DNA from: Rhodoferax sp.
Lineage (GTDB): Bacteria > Pseudomonadota > Gammaproteobacteria > Burkholderiales > Burkholderiaceae_C
NCBI GenBank assembly: GCA_031291305.1
Contig: JARLJH010000048.1
Coordinates: 62,001 to 126,000 of the forward strand
Direction of reading: 5' to 3'
DNA: 64,000 nucleotides
Position numbers and translations under genes: made by a program. The stretch's first letter is position 1, and every line of letters begins with the position of its first letter. The notes under the pieces are model-generated. The model was not told where the DNA came from. It was given only the letters and a program-made list of their open reading frames with translations, and did not search any database. Positions 39,740 to 50,978 of this stretch are shown here, one piece after another.

Positions 39740-42700
39740 TTGACATCACCCTATAAGAGATCACCTCTGTTTTGGGCCGGCAGCATGCTTGGGGTTGGGC
39801 TGGCCTTGACCGGCCTGTTCTGGGCTCAGGCCAAGACCACGGCGAATGAGCAGCTTCAGTCGGACTTGCAGCGTCAGGCTACCGAGCTGAGCAACAGTAT
39901 CGAGCGCAGCCTGCGCGCCAATGCGCTGTTGCTTAAGGGCCTTCAGGGCTTGTTTGCGGCCTCGGACAAGGTCTCTCGCAGCGATTTTCGCCAGTATTTC
40001 GAGGCTTTGCGTTACTACGCTACCAAGCAGGGCTTTGCCGGTGTGGCCTATGTGGAGCAAGTGTCTGCCAAAGACCTGCCACAACACTTGGCCGAGATGC
40101 GACGTAACGGTGTGCCTGATTACCACATTCAACCAGCGGGCGAGCGTCCCAGCTACACACCCATCGTGTACATCGAGCCGTATGAAGGCCGTAACCTGCG
40201 CGCTGTGGGGTTTGACATCAGCACCACCATGCCCACCCTGACCGCCATGAATTTGGCGCGTGATTCTGGCGAGGTGGTGATGTCGGGCAAGCTGAACCTC
40301 AAGCAGGATGAAGGCAAGGCTCAGCCCAGCTTTGTCATGTATGGGCCGGTCTATCGCAAAGCCAGCCTGCTCGATACGGTGGACAAGCGCCAGGCCAACA
40401 TCATCGGCTGGGTCGATGCACCATTTCGCGTGGCCAATCTGATCACGACGGTAATCCCAGGCAGATTGCGTGACCTGAATCTGAAAATCTATGACGGTCA
40501 GGAGCTGTCAGACGCTACTCTGATGTATGACAGCGATGCAACGCAAGTCGGTACCCGTAGCGCTTCCGTGCAGGCATCCATGCAGCTGAGGCAGCCAATG
40601 ACTTTTGGCGGGCGGCAATGGACGCTGGCCTTTCAAGCCGCACCGGGCTATGGCGCAGCAGCTGTTCGGCAACGACCGACCTTGGTTGCCACCACCGGTG
40701 CGCTGCTCAGTCTGTTGCTGAGCGTGCTTGCGGCCGTGCTGGTGCGCACCCAGCAGCGACTCGAACAAGCCGTATTGCGTCAGGCAACTGAGGTGGAAAG
40801 CCAGAAGCGGGAGGTACTGCGGGCCCAAAATGAGCGTGCTCTGCAAGAAAGTGTCTGGGCCATGACTGAGGCCCAGCGCATTGGTCAGGTGGGCACCTTT
40901 GTCACCGACATTCAAAGCTCCATCTGGCAAGAGTCTGCTGTGCTGGATGAAATCTTTGGCATTGAATCGACGCACGAGAAGACCTTGGCGAGCTGGCTCA
41001 ACCTGGTCGCTCCCGAGTATCGGCAGGCGCTTCAGTTGGCTTACAGCCATGCCATTCAGGGCGACGGTAAGTTCGAACAGGAATACCCGATCATCCGGCC
41101 TGTGGATGGTCAAATGCGCTGGGTTCGAGCGCTGGGCGAATTCTCATTGGATGCACGGGGCGAGCCGACCTTGCTGCGAGGCACTGTCCAGGACATCACC
41201 GCACGCAAAACCGTCGAACTGGAACTGCAAAAATACCGTGACCACCTCGAAGAACTGGTGCAGCAAAAGACGCAGCATCTGGAGCAGACGCTGCTGGCAC
41301 TCAAGCAGCAAAAGTTCATTCTGGATGAACACGCCATCGTCACCATCACCGACGTGCAAAGCCGCATCACTTACGGCAACGCCAAATTTACGGCCATCAG
41401 CGGTTACACGTCAGAGGAGTTCCTGGGGCAAAACCACAGTCTGGTCAGGTCCGGCGTGCATCCACCAGGCTTTTTCAAAGCCATGTATGAGGCCGTCAAC
41501 AGCGGCAAACCCTGGCATGTGGAGGTATGTAACCGTACCAAGGACGGGCGTCTGTACTGGACCGACACCACCTTTTACGCATTCATGGATGCTCACGGCC
41601 AGCCTGAGGGCTATATTTCGGTACGCACCGAAATCACACAGCGCAAGGAGGCCGAGCAGGCGCAGCAACTGGCAATGTCTATGTTGACTGCCACGCTGGA
41701 GTCTACCGGCGACGGCATTCTGGTCGTTGACCGCCAGCGCCGCATCACACTGTGGAACCAGCGCTTTCTGGAGCTGTGGCAGGTGCCCGCAGAATTGCTT
41801 GCCAGTGGGAACGATGCCGAGTTGCTGGCCTATGTTGCCGCCCAATTGGCACAACCTGATCTATTTGCATCCGACGTGCTGGCGCTGTACGGCACGCCGG
41901 ATGTTTCAAGCAACGAAACCGTTGAGCTGGCCGATGGCCGGGTTTTCAGGCGCATCTCTCACCCACAAAAAAGTGGTGGCGAAGTGGTGGGACGGGTCTG
42001 GTCATTCACCGATATTTCAGAGTTCAAACGTGCCGAGCGTGCTGCCAACGCTGCCAACCAGGCCAAATCAACGTTTCTGGCCAACATGAGCCATGAAATC
42101 CGCACGCCCATGAACGGGGTGATTGGCATGATCGATATCCTGCAGCAAACCCCTTTGCAGCCCGACCAAAAGCGCATGCTGGACACCGTGGCGCGCTCGT
42201 CCCATACGCTGCTGCACATTCTGAACGAAATTCTGGACTACTCCAAGATTGAGGCGGATCAACTGGTTCTGGAGACCATGGCCACCCCGCTCCAAAACTT
42301 GGCCGAGGGTGTGCTGCAGCTGATGCACGGCGCTGCCAGTGCTCAGGGTGTGACATTGTTGATGGACATCGACCCTGGGTTACCACCTGCCGTTATCACC
42401 GATCCAAACCGGTTACGCCAGGTGCTGCTGAACCTGATTGGCAACGCCATCAAATTCACCCCGCCTGTGCCGCAGCGCACGGGCAGTGTGGTGCTGCGCA
42501 TGGAAAAAGGCACACTGGCCGATGCACGACCGGGGCTGCTACTGCGCGTGACAGACAACGGTATCGGCATGAGTGAAGACGTGTTGGCCCGCTTGTTCAC
42601 GCCATTTACCCAGGCCGATGCGAGCACGGCGCGTCGGTTTGGCGGCACGGGGCTGGGGTTGTCGATCAGCCAGCGCCTGGTGTCGCTGATGGGTGGGCAG

Positions 42701-43666
42701 ATCACGGTGCGCAGCAAGCCCGGAGTTGGCTCAGAATTCACCGTGGCGCTGCCCTTGCTAGAGGCACGGATTGAAGCCACTTCCACGGATTGGGCCGAGC
42801 GTCGGCTGCTACCCCGCCAGTCGTCACCCAGTGTGGCACACGCCGCCGCCAGCTCTCGGCTGATCCTGCTGGCTGAAGACAACGAAACCAACCGCGACGT
42901 GCTGCACGAACAGTTGCGTTTGCTGGGCTACGCGGCCGAGGTGGCCGATGATGGCATGGTCGCACTGGCGATGTGGCGTACGGGTCGATACGCGTTGTTG
43001 CTGACCGACTGTCACATGCCACGCATGGATGGTTTTGCACTGACCGCAGCGATTCGTGCCGACGAGCCACCACAGCGGCATAGCATCATCATCGCCATCA
43101 CTGCCAATGCCATGCAGGGCGAAGTCGAGCATTGCCTGGCTTGTGGCATGGACGACTATCTGAGTAAGCCACTGCGGTTGCAGGAACTCGGGCATATGCT
43201 GGTCAAGTGGCTGCCACAGACAGACGATGCGTCGGCTGTCGCTGCAAGCGTGCCACAGACAACGCCAGCCAGTCTGGACACGTATGCGGTCCCGTTGGAC
43301 ACACTGCCGATTTGGGATGCCGCTGCTCTGGGGCAGTTGGTGGGTGAAAACCCCGGTTTGCACCAGCGCTTGCTGGATAAATTTCTACTCAATGCCGCCA
43401 AACAGGTCACGACGGTAGAGTCCGCCGTGCAAGCAGGTGGCATTGAGCTGGCTATCCAAGTGGCGCACACCTTGAAGTCATCGGCCCGCGCCGTTGGAGC
43501 CGTGCGACTCGGCGAGCTGTGTGAGCAGATTGAAACGTCAGGTCAGGCCAGTGATGGCCCAGGTTGCAGCGAGCTGATTGCTCGTCTGGGGGACACTTTT
43601 GCGCAAACCGAAGACGCAATTCTGGCGCGCGCTGCGGGGCAAACCAACCGCTACCCCGGAAAATGA
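39740..43666 (+). CDS. Hybrid sensor histidine kinase (CHASE-PAS-PAS-PAS-HisKA-HATPase-REC-Hpt)
   Basis: A 1308-residue kinase. A periplasmic CHASE domain (about residues 60-290) lies between two membrane helices (about 12-28 and 315-337). Three PAS-type domains follow (about 370-490, 525-640 and 645-770). HisKA has the phospho-His H785 in MSHEIRTP; the ATPase domain has LIGNAIKFT and GTGLGLSIS. The receiver Asp is D1090 ([10 protein letters not shown]), and the C-terminal Hpt His is H1243 (AHTLKSSA). Multistep phosphorelay is therefore internal. The start may be TTG 39740 or ATG 39785; neither has a strong ribosome-binding site. The REC-EAL protein just upstream is a plausible target. Confidence 0.92.
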   Translation: MTSPYKRSPLFWAGSMLGVGLALTGLFWAQAKTTANEQLQSDLQRQATELSNSIERSLRANALLLKGLQGLFAASDKVSRSDFRQYFEALRYYATKQGFAGVAYVEQVSAKDLPQHLAEMRRNGVPDYHIQPAGERPSYTPIVYIEPYEGRNLRAVGFDISTTMPTLTAMNLARDSGEVVMSGKLNLKQDEGKAQPSFVMYGPVYRKASLLDTVDKRQANIIGWVDAPFRVANLITTVIPGRLRDLNLKIYDGQELSDATLMYDSDATQVGTRSASVQASMQLRQPMTFGGRQWTLAFQAAPGYGAAAVRQRPTLVATTGALLSLLLSVLAAVLVRTQQRLEQAVLRQATEVESQKREVLRAQNERALQESVWAMTEAQRIGQVGTFVTDIQSSIWQESAVLDEIFGIESTHEKTLASWLNLVAPEYRQALQLAYSHAIQGDGKFEQEYPIIRPVDGQMRWVRALGEFSLDARGEPTLLRGTVQDITARKTVELELQKYRDHLEELVQQKTQHLEQTLLALKQQKFILDEHAIVTITDVQSRITYGNAKFTAISGYTSEEFLGQNHSLVRSGVHPPGFFKAMYEAVNSGKPWHVEVCNRTKDGRLYWTDTTFYAFMDAHGQPEGYISVRTEITQRKEAEQAQQLAMSMLTATLESTGDGILVVDRQRRITLWNQRFLELWQVPAELLASGNDAELLAYVAAQLAQPDLFASDVLALYGTPDVSSNETVELADGRVFRRISHPQKSGGEVVGRVWSFTDISEFKRAERAANAANQAKSTFLANMSHEIRTPMNGVIGMIDILQQTPLQPDQKRMLDTVARSSHTLLHILNEILDYSKIEADQLVLETMATPLQNLAEGVLQLMHGAASAQGVTLLMDIDPGLPPAVITDPNRLRQVLLNLIGNAIKFTPPVPQRTGSVVLRMEKGTLADARPGLLLRVTDNGIGMSEDVLARLFTPFTQADASTARRFGGTGLGLSISQRLVSLMGGQITVRSKPGVGSEFTVALPLLEARIEATSTDWAERRLLPRQSSPSVAHAAASSRLILLAEDNETNRDVLHEQLRLLGYAAEVADDGMVALAMWRTGRYALLLTDCHMPRMDGFALTAAIRADEPPQRHSIIIAITANAMQGEVEHCLACGMDDYLSKPLRLQELGHMLVKWLPQTDDASAVAASVPQTTPASLDTYAVPLDTLPIWDAAALGQLVGENPGLHQRLLDKFLLNAAKQVTTVESAVQAGGIELAIQVAHTLKSSARAVGAVRLGELCEQIETSGQASDGPGCSELIARLGDTFAQTEDAILARAAGQTNRYPGK

Positions 43667-43671
43667 CAGAG

Positions 43672-44229
43672 TCAACTCGCTACTGCCTGCGCCGCCTCCC
43701 ATAACCGCGCTCCAGAAATTTCCAGGTGCGTCAGGTACACCCGCACTTCAAATTCGAGCTGGTGGTAGCGCGGTTCCATGTAGCTGCAGAGTTGGTAAAA
43801 CGCCTTGTCGTGCTGGCGCTCTTTGAGGTGGGCCAGTTCGTGTACAGCGATCATTTTCAGGAAGTCTTCCGGGGTGGTCTTGAACAAGGACGCCACGCGA
43901 ATTTCGCGTTTGGCCTTGAGCTTGTTGCCCTGCACCCGACTGATGCTGGTGTGCGTGCCCAGCGCGTGCTGCACCACCTGGAGCTTGGCGTCGAACGCCA
44001 CCTTGGACAAAGGTTCGGAGCCGCGCAGGTGTTCGGATTTGAGCGCCTGCACGTAGTCAAACAGAGCCTTGTCGGTGCGCACCGTGTGGCCTTGCGGGTA
44101 CTTTGTGAGCAGCCAGTCGGCCACGCGGTCTTCCTGCAGCAGTTTGTCGACTTGCGCCAAGGTCTCTGCCGGGTAGCCTTGCAGGTAGCGCAAGGGTTTG
44201 GCGCTGCCTGCGTAAACTATCGTAGTCAT
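43672..44229 (-). CDS. YgjP-like metallopeptidase (M48 family)
   Basis: A 185-residue protein with the zinc motif HELAHLK and a later His in the YgjP arrangement. YgjP/WrpA-like proteins are predicted zinc proteases of uncertain substrate. The gene is convergent with the hybrid kinase. Its 5' part (44117-44229) is duplicated as a decayed copy at 46181, next to lysS. Confidence 0.88.
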   Translation of the reverse strand: MTTIVYAGSAKPLRYLQGYPAETLAQVDKLLQEDRVADWLLTKYPQGHTVRTDKALFDYVQALKSEHLRGSEPLSKVAFDAKLQVVQHALGTHTSISRVQGNKLKAKREIRVASLFKTTPEDFLKMIAVHELAHLKERQHDKAFYQLCSYMEPRYHQLEFEVRVYLTHLEISGARLWEAAQAVAS

Positions 44230-44325
44230 AGCTGCTTGCCCTTTGTGTATAAGGGCTAGGGGCCAATTTTCTTTAAACTTCGCGGCGCAGCGCCGGGAAC
44301 GGCATCACGTTGCAGATGCTGCTGA
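44117..44325 (+). repeat. Left copy of a duplicated ygjP-lysS junction
   Basis: Positions 44117-44220 are the intact 5' part of the YgjP-like gene, while 44270-44325 are a decayed copy of the lysS 3' end (TTTAAACTTCGCGGCGCAGC and following, against TTAAACTTCCCGGCGCAAGG at 46335). The right copy at 46181 has the reverse state: decayed ygjP, intact lysS. Similarity over the first 70 bases is about 80 percent by eye. Confidence 0.75.
44229..44270 (+). repeat. 42-bp dispersed repeat, copy 6
   Basis: TAGCT begins at 44229 (next to the ygjP start codon on the other strand), ATAAGGGCT at 44249 and TTTT at 44267. It is part of the duplicated junction. Confidence 0.82.
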
Positions 44326-44341
44326 CTTCCTGGAATAGCTG

Positions 44342-46063
44342 TCAAAAGCTCTCCCACTCCTCATTGCCTGCCTTGGCACCACTGTCATCATGGCTCAGGC
44401 TTGCAGGTGCCGCAATAGCCCTGGCCTTGGCCACAACCTTTCTGCTTGTTGCGGGCGGCTTTGCGGCACTGACCGGCGTGCTCGCGCGTACAGCGGGTGC
44501 TGAATATCCGCCATCCTGTCCTGGTGCCAATTTGAACACCGCCACCGCCTGCACCAGCTCTTGCGCTTGCGATCTCAGGCTGCTTGCTGCTGCGGCCATT
44601 TCTTCCACCAAAGCCGCGTTCTGTTGGGTCACCTGGTCCATCTGTGTCACGGCTTCACCAACCTGGCTTACGCCTTGGCTTTGCTCTTGACTGGCAGCGC
44701 TGATTTCTCCCATGATGTCGGTCACGCGTTTGATCGAGCTCACCACTTCGGTCATCGTGATGCCAGCCTGATCAACGAGGGTTGTGCCTTGCTCAACCCG
44801 CTCCACGCTGTTGTTGATCAGGATTTTGATTTCTTTGGCAGCTTCGGCTGAGCGTCCGGCCAAGCTGCGCACTTCACTGGCGACCACCGCAAAACCGCGT
44901 CCTTGTTCACCGGCGCGTGCGGCTTCCACGGCTGCATTCAAGGCCAGGATGTTGGTCTGGAAGGCGATGCCGTCAATCACACTGATGATGTCGCTGATCT
45001 TGTGACTGGCTTCGTTGATACCCTTCATGGTATTTACCACTTGAGCGACGACCTCACCGCCTTGCACCGCCACCGTGGAGGCGCTCATGGCCAGCTGGTT
45101 GGCTTGGCGGGCGTTGTCGGCGTTTTGTTTGACGGTGGAGCTGAGTTCTTCCATTGAAGCGGCGGTTTCTTCCAGCGCGCTGGCTTGGGACTCGGTGCGG
45201 TTGGAGAGGTCTTGGTTGCCTTGGGCGATCTCGACGACACCCGTATTGATCGAGTCGGCGCTGTGTCGGATGTTCTGGACAACCATTCGGAGCTTGTCTT
45301 GCATGGTGCTGAGATTTCCCAGAAGGCTCTGAGCTTCTGCGTCATGTGCCGACACTGGCTTTGAGAGATCGCCCTCGGCAATCTGTCCAGCGACCGTACA
45401 GGCGTGCGACAAGTCGCCTCCCATCGCTTTGGCCAAAGCGCGTTGGGTGCGCCAGCTGAGTATGCCTAGCACGGCAAAGCTCAGTCCGAGCAAGCATCCA
45501 AAGAGCACGGCGCTGTTGCGAAACTCCGCGTCGATGTCATCGTGCCAAAAACCTGAGCCGATCCACCAGCCCCAAGGTGCGAAGGCGATGACGCCGTTGG
45601 TCTTGGCCAGCAAGCCATCTGTGCCCGTGCGTTGGGCCAGCATGTTGACGAATCCGACCCCGTCTTGGGCGGTGGCTAACGCATCCGCGTAGCCTTGAGC
45701 GTCGGTGCGGCCGTCCGGTAGTTTGGCGGGAACATTGGTACCGACAACTTTGGGGTTGGGGTGGACGATGGTCGGGCCCTCCGGCAGTCGCGCCCAGACG
45801 TAGCTCTTGGTGCCGTTGCTGAGCAGGGTCAGGGCCACTTTGGCCTGCGCCTGCGCCGCTTCGTGACTCAGATCGCCCTTGGTCTCCAGCTCTTGATAGT
45901 GCTCCGCCACATGGACGGACATCTTCAGCAGGTTGCGCAGTTGCTCTTGTCGACCTGCCAACTGGCTCTGCTTGAGGTTGTATAGACTAACCGTCCCCAG
46001 AAGGGCGATGAGGCACAGGGCAATTGCAGCCAGCAGGTTCAGTCGGCGAGGGATGTTGATCAT
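44342..46063 (-). CDS. Methyl-accepting chemotaxis protein
   Basis: A 573-residue chemoreceptor with a first membrane helix (about residues 10-30), a periplasmic sCache-like domain (about 35-190, with [19 protein letters not shown]), a second helix and HAMP, and a C-terminal signalling domain ([21 protein letters not shown]). It ends in EWESF, fitting the xWxxF tether for CheR/CheB, so it is probably methylated and tethered. The start at 46063 ([10 protein letters not shown]) is chosen for the membrane helix. It is the insert between the two copies of the ygjP-lysS junction; no che genes are nearby. Confidence 0.93.
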   Translation of the reverse strand: MINIPRRLNLLAAIALCLIALLGTVSLYNLKQSQLAGRQEQLRNLLKMSVHVAEHYQELETKGDLSHEAAQAQAKVALTLLSNGTKSYVWARLPEGPTIVHPNPKVVGTNVPAKLPDGRTDAQGYADALATAQDGVGFVNMLAQRTGTDGLLAKTNGVIAFAPWGWWIGSGFWHDDIDAEFRNSAVLFGCLLGLSFAVLGILSWRTQRALAKAMGGDLSHACTVAGQIAEGDLSKPVSAHDAEAQSLLGNLSTMQDKLRMVVQNIRHSADSINTGVVEIAQGNQDLSNRTESQASALEETAASMEELSSTVKQNADNARQANQLAMSASTVAVQGGEVVAQVVNTMKGINEASHKISDIISVIDGIAFQTNILALNAAVEAARAGEQGRGFAVVASEVRSLAGRSAEAAKEIKILINNSVERVEQGTTLVDQAGITMTEVVSSIKRVTDIMGEISAASQEQSQGVSQVGEAVTQMDQVTQQNAALVEEMAAAASSLRSQAQELVQAVAVFKLAPGQDGGYSAPAVRASTPVSAAKPPATSRKVVAKARAIAAPASLSHDDSGAKAGNEEWESF

Positions 46064-46180
46064 GGTATTCCTTGGGTGGGTAAGTTGAACCAAGCAATCA
46101 TTGACGTTGCCGCCTGTGCGCCAGGATAGTGTCCCTGTCAATCATGCAACCACCATGGCGCGGTGTGTGAATTCTATATA

Positions 46181-46388
46181 TCGGCCATGCGGTTTTCCAG
46201 CAGCAGTTGGTCGACCTGCGCCAGGTGTTCGCCTGGTCGCCTTGCAGATAGCTCAGCCCGATTGTGTGCAGGCTAATTGCTATATTAATAGAAGCTACCA
46301 GCCAAGAATCTATCTGGGCTATAGACTAATTTTCCTTAAACTTCCCGGCGCAAGGCCGGGAACAGGATCACGTCACGGATGCTGCTGC
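46181..46388 (+). repeat. Right copy of a duplicated ygjP-lysS junction
   Basis: Positions 46181-46260 are a decayed copy of the YgjP-like gene 5' part (TCGGCCATGCGGTTTTCCAG against TCGGCCACGCGGTCTTCCTG), and 46336-46388 are the intact lysS 3' end. It is a direct repeat of 44117-44325, about 2.06 kb apart. Confidence 0.75.
46292..46333 (+). repeat. 42-bp dispersed repeat, copy 7
   Basis: AAGCT at 46292, ATCTGGGCT at 46312 and TTTT at 46330 keep the standard spacing. It abuts the lysS stop codon (46336-46338) and corresponds to copy 6 in the other junction. Confidence 0.78.
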
Positions 46389-47895
46389 TGTCGGTCAGCA
46401 ACATCATCAGCCGGTCCAGCCCGACGCCGCAGCCGCCGGTAGGTGGCATGCCGTATTCGAGCGCACGGATGAAATCTGCGTCGTAATACATGGCCTCGTC
46501 GTCGCCGCTGTCTTTGGCCGCCACCTGCGCCTGAAAGCGGGCGGCTTGCTCTTCGGCATCGTTCAACTCGCTGAAGCCGTTGCCGAACTCGCGTCCGGTG
46601 ATGTACAGCTCAAAACGCTCGGTCACTTCGGGGCGGCTGTCGTTGGCGCGGGCCAGCGGCGAGATTTCGGTCGGGTGCTCCATGATGAAGGTCGGCTGCC
46701 AGAGCTTTTCTTCCACGGTTTCTTCAAAGTACAGCACTTGCAGGCTGGGCAGGCTGCGGGTCGAGATGTGGTGCTTGGCTTCGGTGATGCCGAGTTTGGG
46801 TAGCGCTGCGCGCAGCCACTCGGCGCTGTCCACCTTGAGGCCAGAGCCGTCGTCGAGCATCTGGCCGGCCTCGGTGTATTTGCAGATGGCTTCGTGGATG
46901 GTCAGGCGCTCAAACGGTTGTTCCAGATCCACCGGCTTGCCTGCGTAGCTGAGCTGCAGCGTACCCAGGGCACGTTGTGCGGCATCGCGGATCAGCGCTT
47001 CGGTGTAGGTCATCACGTCTTGGTAGTCCCAATACGCCGCGTAGAACTCCATCATGGTGAACTCGGGGTTGTGGCGCACGCTGATACCTTCGTTGCGAAA
47101 GCTGCGGTTGATCTCGAACACGCGCTCAAAGCCGCCGACGATCAGGCGTTTGAGGTAGAGCTCGGGCGCAATGCGCAAAAACATCTGCTGGTCCAGCGCG
47201 TTGTGGTGCGTGGTGAAGGGCTTGGCGTTGGCGCCGCCCGGAATCGGGTGCAGCATCGGCGTTTCGACTTCCAGAAAGTCGTGCGCCACCATGAATTCGC
47301 GGATGCCCGACACCGCCTTGCTGCGCGCCATAAAGCGCTTGCGGGTGTCTTCGTCGGTCATCAGATCGACGTAACGCTGGCGGTATTTGATCTCCTGGTC
47401 GGCCATGCCATGAAACTTGTCGGGCATCGGGCGCAAGCTCTTGGTCAGCAGGCGGATGCTGCTGGCGTGAATCGACAGCTCACCGGTTTTGGTCTTGAAC
47501 ACCAGACCTTCGGCGGCCACGATGTCGCCCAGATCCCAGTGTTTGAAGGCGTTGTAGACCTCTTCGCCGATGTCGTCGCGCTTGATGTACACCTGGATGC
47601 GCCCGGTGCTGTCTTGCAGCGTGGCAAAACTGGCCTTGCCCATGACGCGCTTGAGCATCATGCGCCCGGCGATTTTGGCTTTTGAGCCTTGTTCGATCAG
47701 CGCCTCGGGAGTTTGTTCTGCATGCGCGGCAAACAGGTCGGCGGCGTGATCGGCGGGTTTGAAGTCGTTTGGAAAGGCCGGACCTTTGCCTTCGGCCTGT
47801 GCTTGGCGCAGGGCTTTGAGCTTTTCGCGGCGCTCCAGAATCAGCTGGTTTTCGTCCTGGGGGGCTGGGCTGGCGGCGGCGATGTGTTCAGACAT
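46336..47895 (-). CDS. lysS: Lysyl-tRNA synthetase
   Basis: A 519-residue class II synthetase. The N-terminal OB anticodon-binding domain is followed by class II motifs: FLEVETPML (motif 1), [20 protein letters not shown] (motif 2) and [13 protein letters not shown] (motif 3). The start at 47895 ([10 protein letters not shown]) is preferred to one 9 bases upstream. Its 3' end is duplicated as a remnant near 44270-44325. Confidence 0.97.
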   Translation of the reverse strand: MSEHIAAASPAPQDENQLILERREKLKALRQAQAEGKGPAFPNDFKPADHAADLFAAHAEQTPEALIEQGSKAKIAGRMMLKRVMGKASFATLQDSTGRIQVYIKRDDIGEEVYNAFKHWDLGDIVAAEGLVFKTKTGELSIHASSIRLLTKSLRPMPDKFHGMADQEIKYRQRYVDLMTDEDTRKRFMARSKAVSGIREFMVAHDFLEVETPMLHPIPGGANAKPFTTHHNALDQQMFLRIAPELYLKRLIVGGFERVFEINRSFRNEGISVRHNPEFTMMEFYAAYWDYQDVMTYTEALIRDAAQRALGTLQLSYAGKPVDLEQPFERLTIHEAICKYTEAGQMLDDGSGLKVDSAEWLRAALPKLGITEAKHHISTRSLPSLQVLYFEETVEEKLWQPTFIMEHPTEISPLARANDSRPEVTERFELYITGREFGNGFSELNDAEEQAARFQAQVAAKDSGDDEAMYYDADFIRALEYGMPPTGGCGVGLDRLMMLLTDSSSIRDVILFPALRREV

Positions 47896-48075
47896 GTGGA
47901 GCAATCAAGAGTGGCAACGGGTTGGCGCGGTGTTTTTCATCACGGGCAAGCCTGAGACGAGCGACAAGTTGGGCAAAAGCCCGCGCGCGGTGGGGAGGCT
48001 AGCAAAGCGGGCTATTTTAAAGTGCCTCGCAGTCGCTATGATCTAACGCACCTGCCCTGTCCGGTTTTTCACATC

Positions 48076-48642
48076 ATGTTGTACGAAATTGCTTCCCTGT
48101 TGCTTGAGGTTGTTGTTGGCTTTCTCAGCGGTGCCTGCCTGCTGCGTCTGTACATGCAGTACCAGCGCATTCCGATGTCGGTGCGCTCGGGTAACCCGCT
48201 GGGCCAATTTGTGTTTGCCGTGACCGACTGGATCGTGCTGCCGCTGCGCCGTGTGTTGCCAGCCATCGGCGCGCTGGACACCGCCAGTCTGGTAGCCGCG
48301 TTTTTGTTGCAGTTGGCCGAATTTGGCCTGCTGTGGCTGTTAGCCGGGGCGGCAGGCGGGCTCTTTGCGGTGCCGATCCTGGCGTTGTTTGGCTTGTTGC
48401 GCATGTCGATTTCGGCCATGACTGGCGGGGTCATCGTCTACGCGATCCTGTCCTGGGTGCAAACCCATTCGGTGATCGCTGACGTGATGGAGCGCCTGGT
48501 GTCACCTCTGTTGATGCCGATACGCCGGGTGCTGCCGTTGATTGGCGGTATTGACCTGTCTCCACTGGCGCTGCTGCTCATCCTGCAAATAGCGGCCATC
48601 GTGCTGGGCAATTTGCAGGCGACGGCGCTACTGGCCTTTTGA
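48076..48642 (+). CDS. YggT family membrane protein
   Basis: A 188-residue membrane protein with two YGGT repeats (about residues 1-90 and 95-185) and at least four hydrophobic helices; each repeat carries a PxRR-type turn (LPLRRVLP, MPIRRVLP). YggT proteins affect membrane or osmotic behaviour in some bacteria; the function is poorly defined. The ATG at 48076 is chosen because the membrane domain starts there. It is divergent from lysS. Confidence 0.9.
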   Translation: MLYEIASLLLEVVVGFLSGACLLRLYMQYQRIPMSVRSGNPLGQFVFAVTDWIVLPLRRVLPAIGALDTASLVAAFLLQLAEFGLLWLLAGAAGGLFAVPILALFGLLRMSISAMTGGVIVYAILSWVQTHSVIADVMERLVSPLLMPIRRVLPLIGGIDLSPLALLLILQIAAIVLGNLQATALLAF

Positions 48643-48822
48643 AATATTGCGGGACAGACCAATTCCGCTGAGCGAAGCGAAGATCAGCTGCTCTGTCCCC
48701 AACACTTCGTCGGATGTTGCATGTCCACCTTGCGGGACTGACCAAGAGTTACACGGAGTGAACTTTGCCTTGCTGCAACGGACCGTTCAGCCAATCGCAG
48801 CGGCCAGCATTGTCCCAACGGA
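48643..48822. other. Intergenic region with an inverted-repeat element
   Basis: This is a gap of 180 bp between convergent genes. A 49-bp element at 48651-48699 has perfect 8-bp ends GGGACAGA and TCTGTCCC. No coding frame is credible. It could be a folded termination region or a decayed miniature element; the T-run needed for a classic terminator is absent. Confidence 0.4.
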
Positions 48823-49176
48823 CTATTTAGCGCTCCCCGTTGTCTTTTTGACCTTTTTAGCCGCTTTGGGCTTGGGCGCCGGTGTTTCCAGTTCGGTCAG
48901 TCGGATCAGGTGCGACACCCAGGTGCGATCTTCCAGCTGATCCTCGATGAGGAACCAGGGTTTGCCACCCGGATAGGGCGGCGCCTCGACCGGGCTGCCG
49001 ATCAGGTTGCGACCCGCTGCACTGGGTTTGACAAACAACTGGTTGTCGCACACCAGTGCCACCACCTTGCCGTTGCAATAGATGGCGTATTCACCAAACA
49101 TCTTGCGAAAAGAAACCGGCCCGGACGCACTGATCTGGTCGCAGACGTAGTCAACATACGACTGGTCTGAGCTCAT
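48823..49176 (-). CDS. TfoX N-terminal-domain protein
   Basis: A 117-residue protein with the TfoX-N fold (VSFRKMFGEYAIYCNGKVVALVCDNQLFVK) and a Lys/Ala-rich tail. It lacks the TfoX C-terminal domain, so a role in competence cannot be assumed. The start at 49176 (MSSDQSYVDYV) is preferred over 49209. It lies downstream of accD on the same strand. Confidence 0.88.
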   Translation of the reverse strand: MSSDQSYVDYVCDQISASGPVSFRKMFGEYAIYCNGKVVALVCDNQLFVKPSAAGRNLIGSPVEAPPYPGGKPWFLIEDQLEDRTWVSHLIRLTELETPAPKPKAAKKVKKTTGSAK

Positions 49177-49209
49177 GATGCGTGCGTGGTGTGGTGGGCT
49201 GCCGGGCAA

Positions 49210-50082
49210 TCAGGCCACTGCGTCGGCGCTTTGGCGTGTCAGCATGGCCAGGGTGTTGGCGATGGTTTTGCGCAGTTCACGTCGATCGCAGATCAGGTCC
49301 ACGGCACCTTTTGTTTGTAAAAATTCGGCGCGCTGAAAGCCTTCGGGTAGCTTCACTCGCACGGTGGATTCAATCACGCGCGGACCGGCAAAGCCGATCA
49401 GAGCCTTGGGCTCGGCGATCACCACGTCGCCCAAAAAGGCAAAGCCGGCGCTAACGCCACCCATGGTCGGGTCGGTCAGTACGCTGATGAAGGGCAGGCC
49501 TTTTTTGGCCAGATGCGTGAGCGATGCATTGGTTTTGGCCATCTGCATCAGACTCAGTAGACCCTCTTGCATGCGGGCGCCTCCCGTGGCGGTGAAGCAA
49601 ACAAATGGGACTTTCTGCTCAATGGCGGCTTGTACACCACGGGCAAAGCGTTCGCCCACCACCGAGCCCATGCTGCCACCCATGAATTCGAACTCAAAGC
49701 AAGCTGCCACCAGGCCTATCCCCATGACGGTACCGCCCATGACGATCAGTGCATCGGTTTCACCAGTGTTCTCCAGGGCCTCTTTCAGACGCTCGGGATA
49801 TTTGCGGCTGTCCTTGAACTTGAGCGCATCCACCGGCAGCACTTCCTGGCCGATCTCGTAGCGACCCTCGTTGTCCAGAAAGACGTTGAGCCGGGCGCGC
49901 GCGCCGATGCGGTGGTGGTGGCTGCAGTTGGGGCAAACGTTCTGGTTTTGTTCCAGATCAGTCTTGTAGAGCACGGTGTCGCAGGCCGGACACTTGATCC
50001 AAAGCCCCTCGGGCATCGCGCGGCGCTCTTTGGGGTCGGTGTGCTGGATTTTTGGGGGAAGCAGTTTTTCTAGCCAACTCAT
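49210..50082 (-). CDS. accD: Acetyl-CoA carboxylase carboxyltransferase subunit beta
   Basis: A 290-residue subunit of the enzyme making malonyl-CoA. The N-terminal zinc ribbon has the pattern CPACD and CPNCS, and the crotonase-fold part contains GGARMQEG and [26 protein letters not shown]. It supplies malonyl-CoA to the FabD pathway at 19480. It is the last gene of the truA-trpF-trpB-trpA-accD string. Confidence 0.97.
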   Translation of the reverse strand: MSWLEKLLPPKIQHTDPKERRAMPEGLWIKCPACDTVLYKTDLEQNQNVCPNCSHHHRIGARARLNVFLDNEGRYEIGQEVLPVDALKFKDSRKYPERLKEALENTGETDALIVMGGTVMGIGLVAACFEFEFMGGSMGSVVGERFARGVQAAIEQKVPFVCFTATGGARMQEGLLSLMQMAKTNASLTHLAKKGLPFISVLTDPTMGGVSAGFAFLGDVVIAEPKALIGFAGPRVIESTVRVKLPEGFQRAEFLQTKGAVDLICDRRELRKTIANTLAMLTRQSADAVA

Positions 50083-50156
50083 GCTTTTCTCCTGAGGGGA
50101 AACGGCGCAGAAGGCGGCGGAGGCAGCCCTCTGTAACGAAAGGTTTTAACGGCGGA

Positions 50157-50978
50157 TTATGAATCCAATGCAGTGCGGATTTCGCGCAGGAAGGTTTGCG
50201 CGGTAGGGGCCACCTGGTCGCGCGGCTGGTCGCCGATCAACTGAATGATCTTGCTGCCAATCACCACCGCGTCGGCGGCTTCGCCAATGGCACGCGCCGT
50301 GGCCGCATCACGGATGCCAAAACCGACACCCACCGGCACGCTCACATGGGCGCGAATGCGCGGCAACATGGCCTTGACGGCGTCGGTATCAAGCGCGCCC
50401 GAGCCGGTCACGCCCTTGAGCGACACGTAATACACGTAGCCGCTGGCAATGCTGGCTACTTGCGCCATGCGCTCATCGGTAGAGGTGGGGGCCAGCAAAA
50501 AGATCAGGTCCATGCCGTGGGCTTTGAGCTCGGCGGCGAATTCTTCACACTCTGCAGGCGGGTAGTCGACGATCAATACACCGTCGACCCCGGCGGCGCT
50601 GGCGTCCTGCACAAAAGCGCTGTAATTGCCGCCACTGGCGTGCTTCTGGTTGTAGCGCTCCACCGGGTTGGCGTAGCCCATCAGCACCACCGGGGTGGTG
50701 ATATCTCGTTGGCGAAAGGTTCGTACCATCTCCAGCACCTGGGTCAGGCCGATACCAAACGACAAGGCCTTGTCACCGGCTTTCTGGATCACAGGACCGT
50801 CGGCGCTGGGGTCGGAAAACGGCACGCCGAGTTCGATCACGTCGGCCCCACCGGCCACCATGGCGTGCATCAGCTCGGGGGTGACATCGGCAAATGGAAA
50901 GCCAGCGGTGACAAACGGAATCAGCGCCTTGCGGCCTTGGGTCTGCAGTTGGCTGAAAGTGGTGGCAATGCGGCTCAT
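50157..50978 (-). CDS. trpA: Tryptophan synthase alpha chain
   Basis: A 273-residue TIM barrel cleaving indole-3-glycerol phosphate. The catalytic Glu lies in [16 protein letters not shown] and the catalytic Asp in [10 protein letters not shown]; the phosphate loop GFGIRD is present. It overlaps trpB by 4 bases. Confidence 0.97.
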   Translation of the reverse strand: MSRIATTFSQLQTQGRKALIPFVTAGFPFADVTPELMHAMVAGGADVIELGVPFSDPSADGPVIQKAGDKALSFGIGLTQVLEMVRTFRQRDITTPVVLMGYANPVERYNQKHASGGNYSAFVQDASAAGVDGVLIVDYPPAECEEFAAELKAHGMDLIFLLAPTSTDERMAQVASIASGYVYYVSLKGVTGSGALDTDAVKAMLPRIRAHVSVPVGVGFGIRDAATARAIGEAADAVVIGSKIIQLIGDQPRDQVAPTAQTFLREIRTALDS

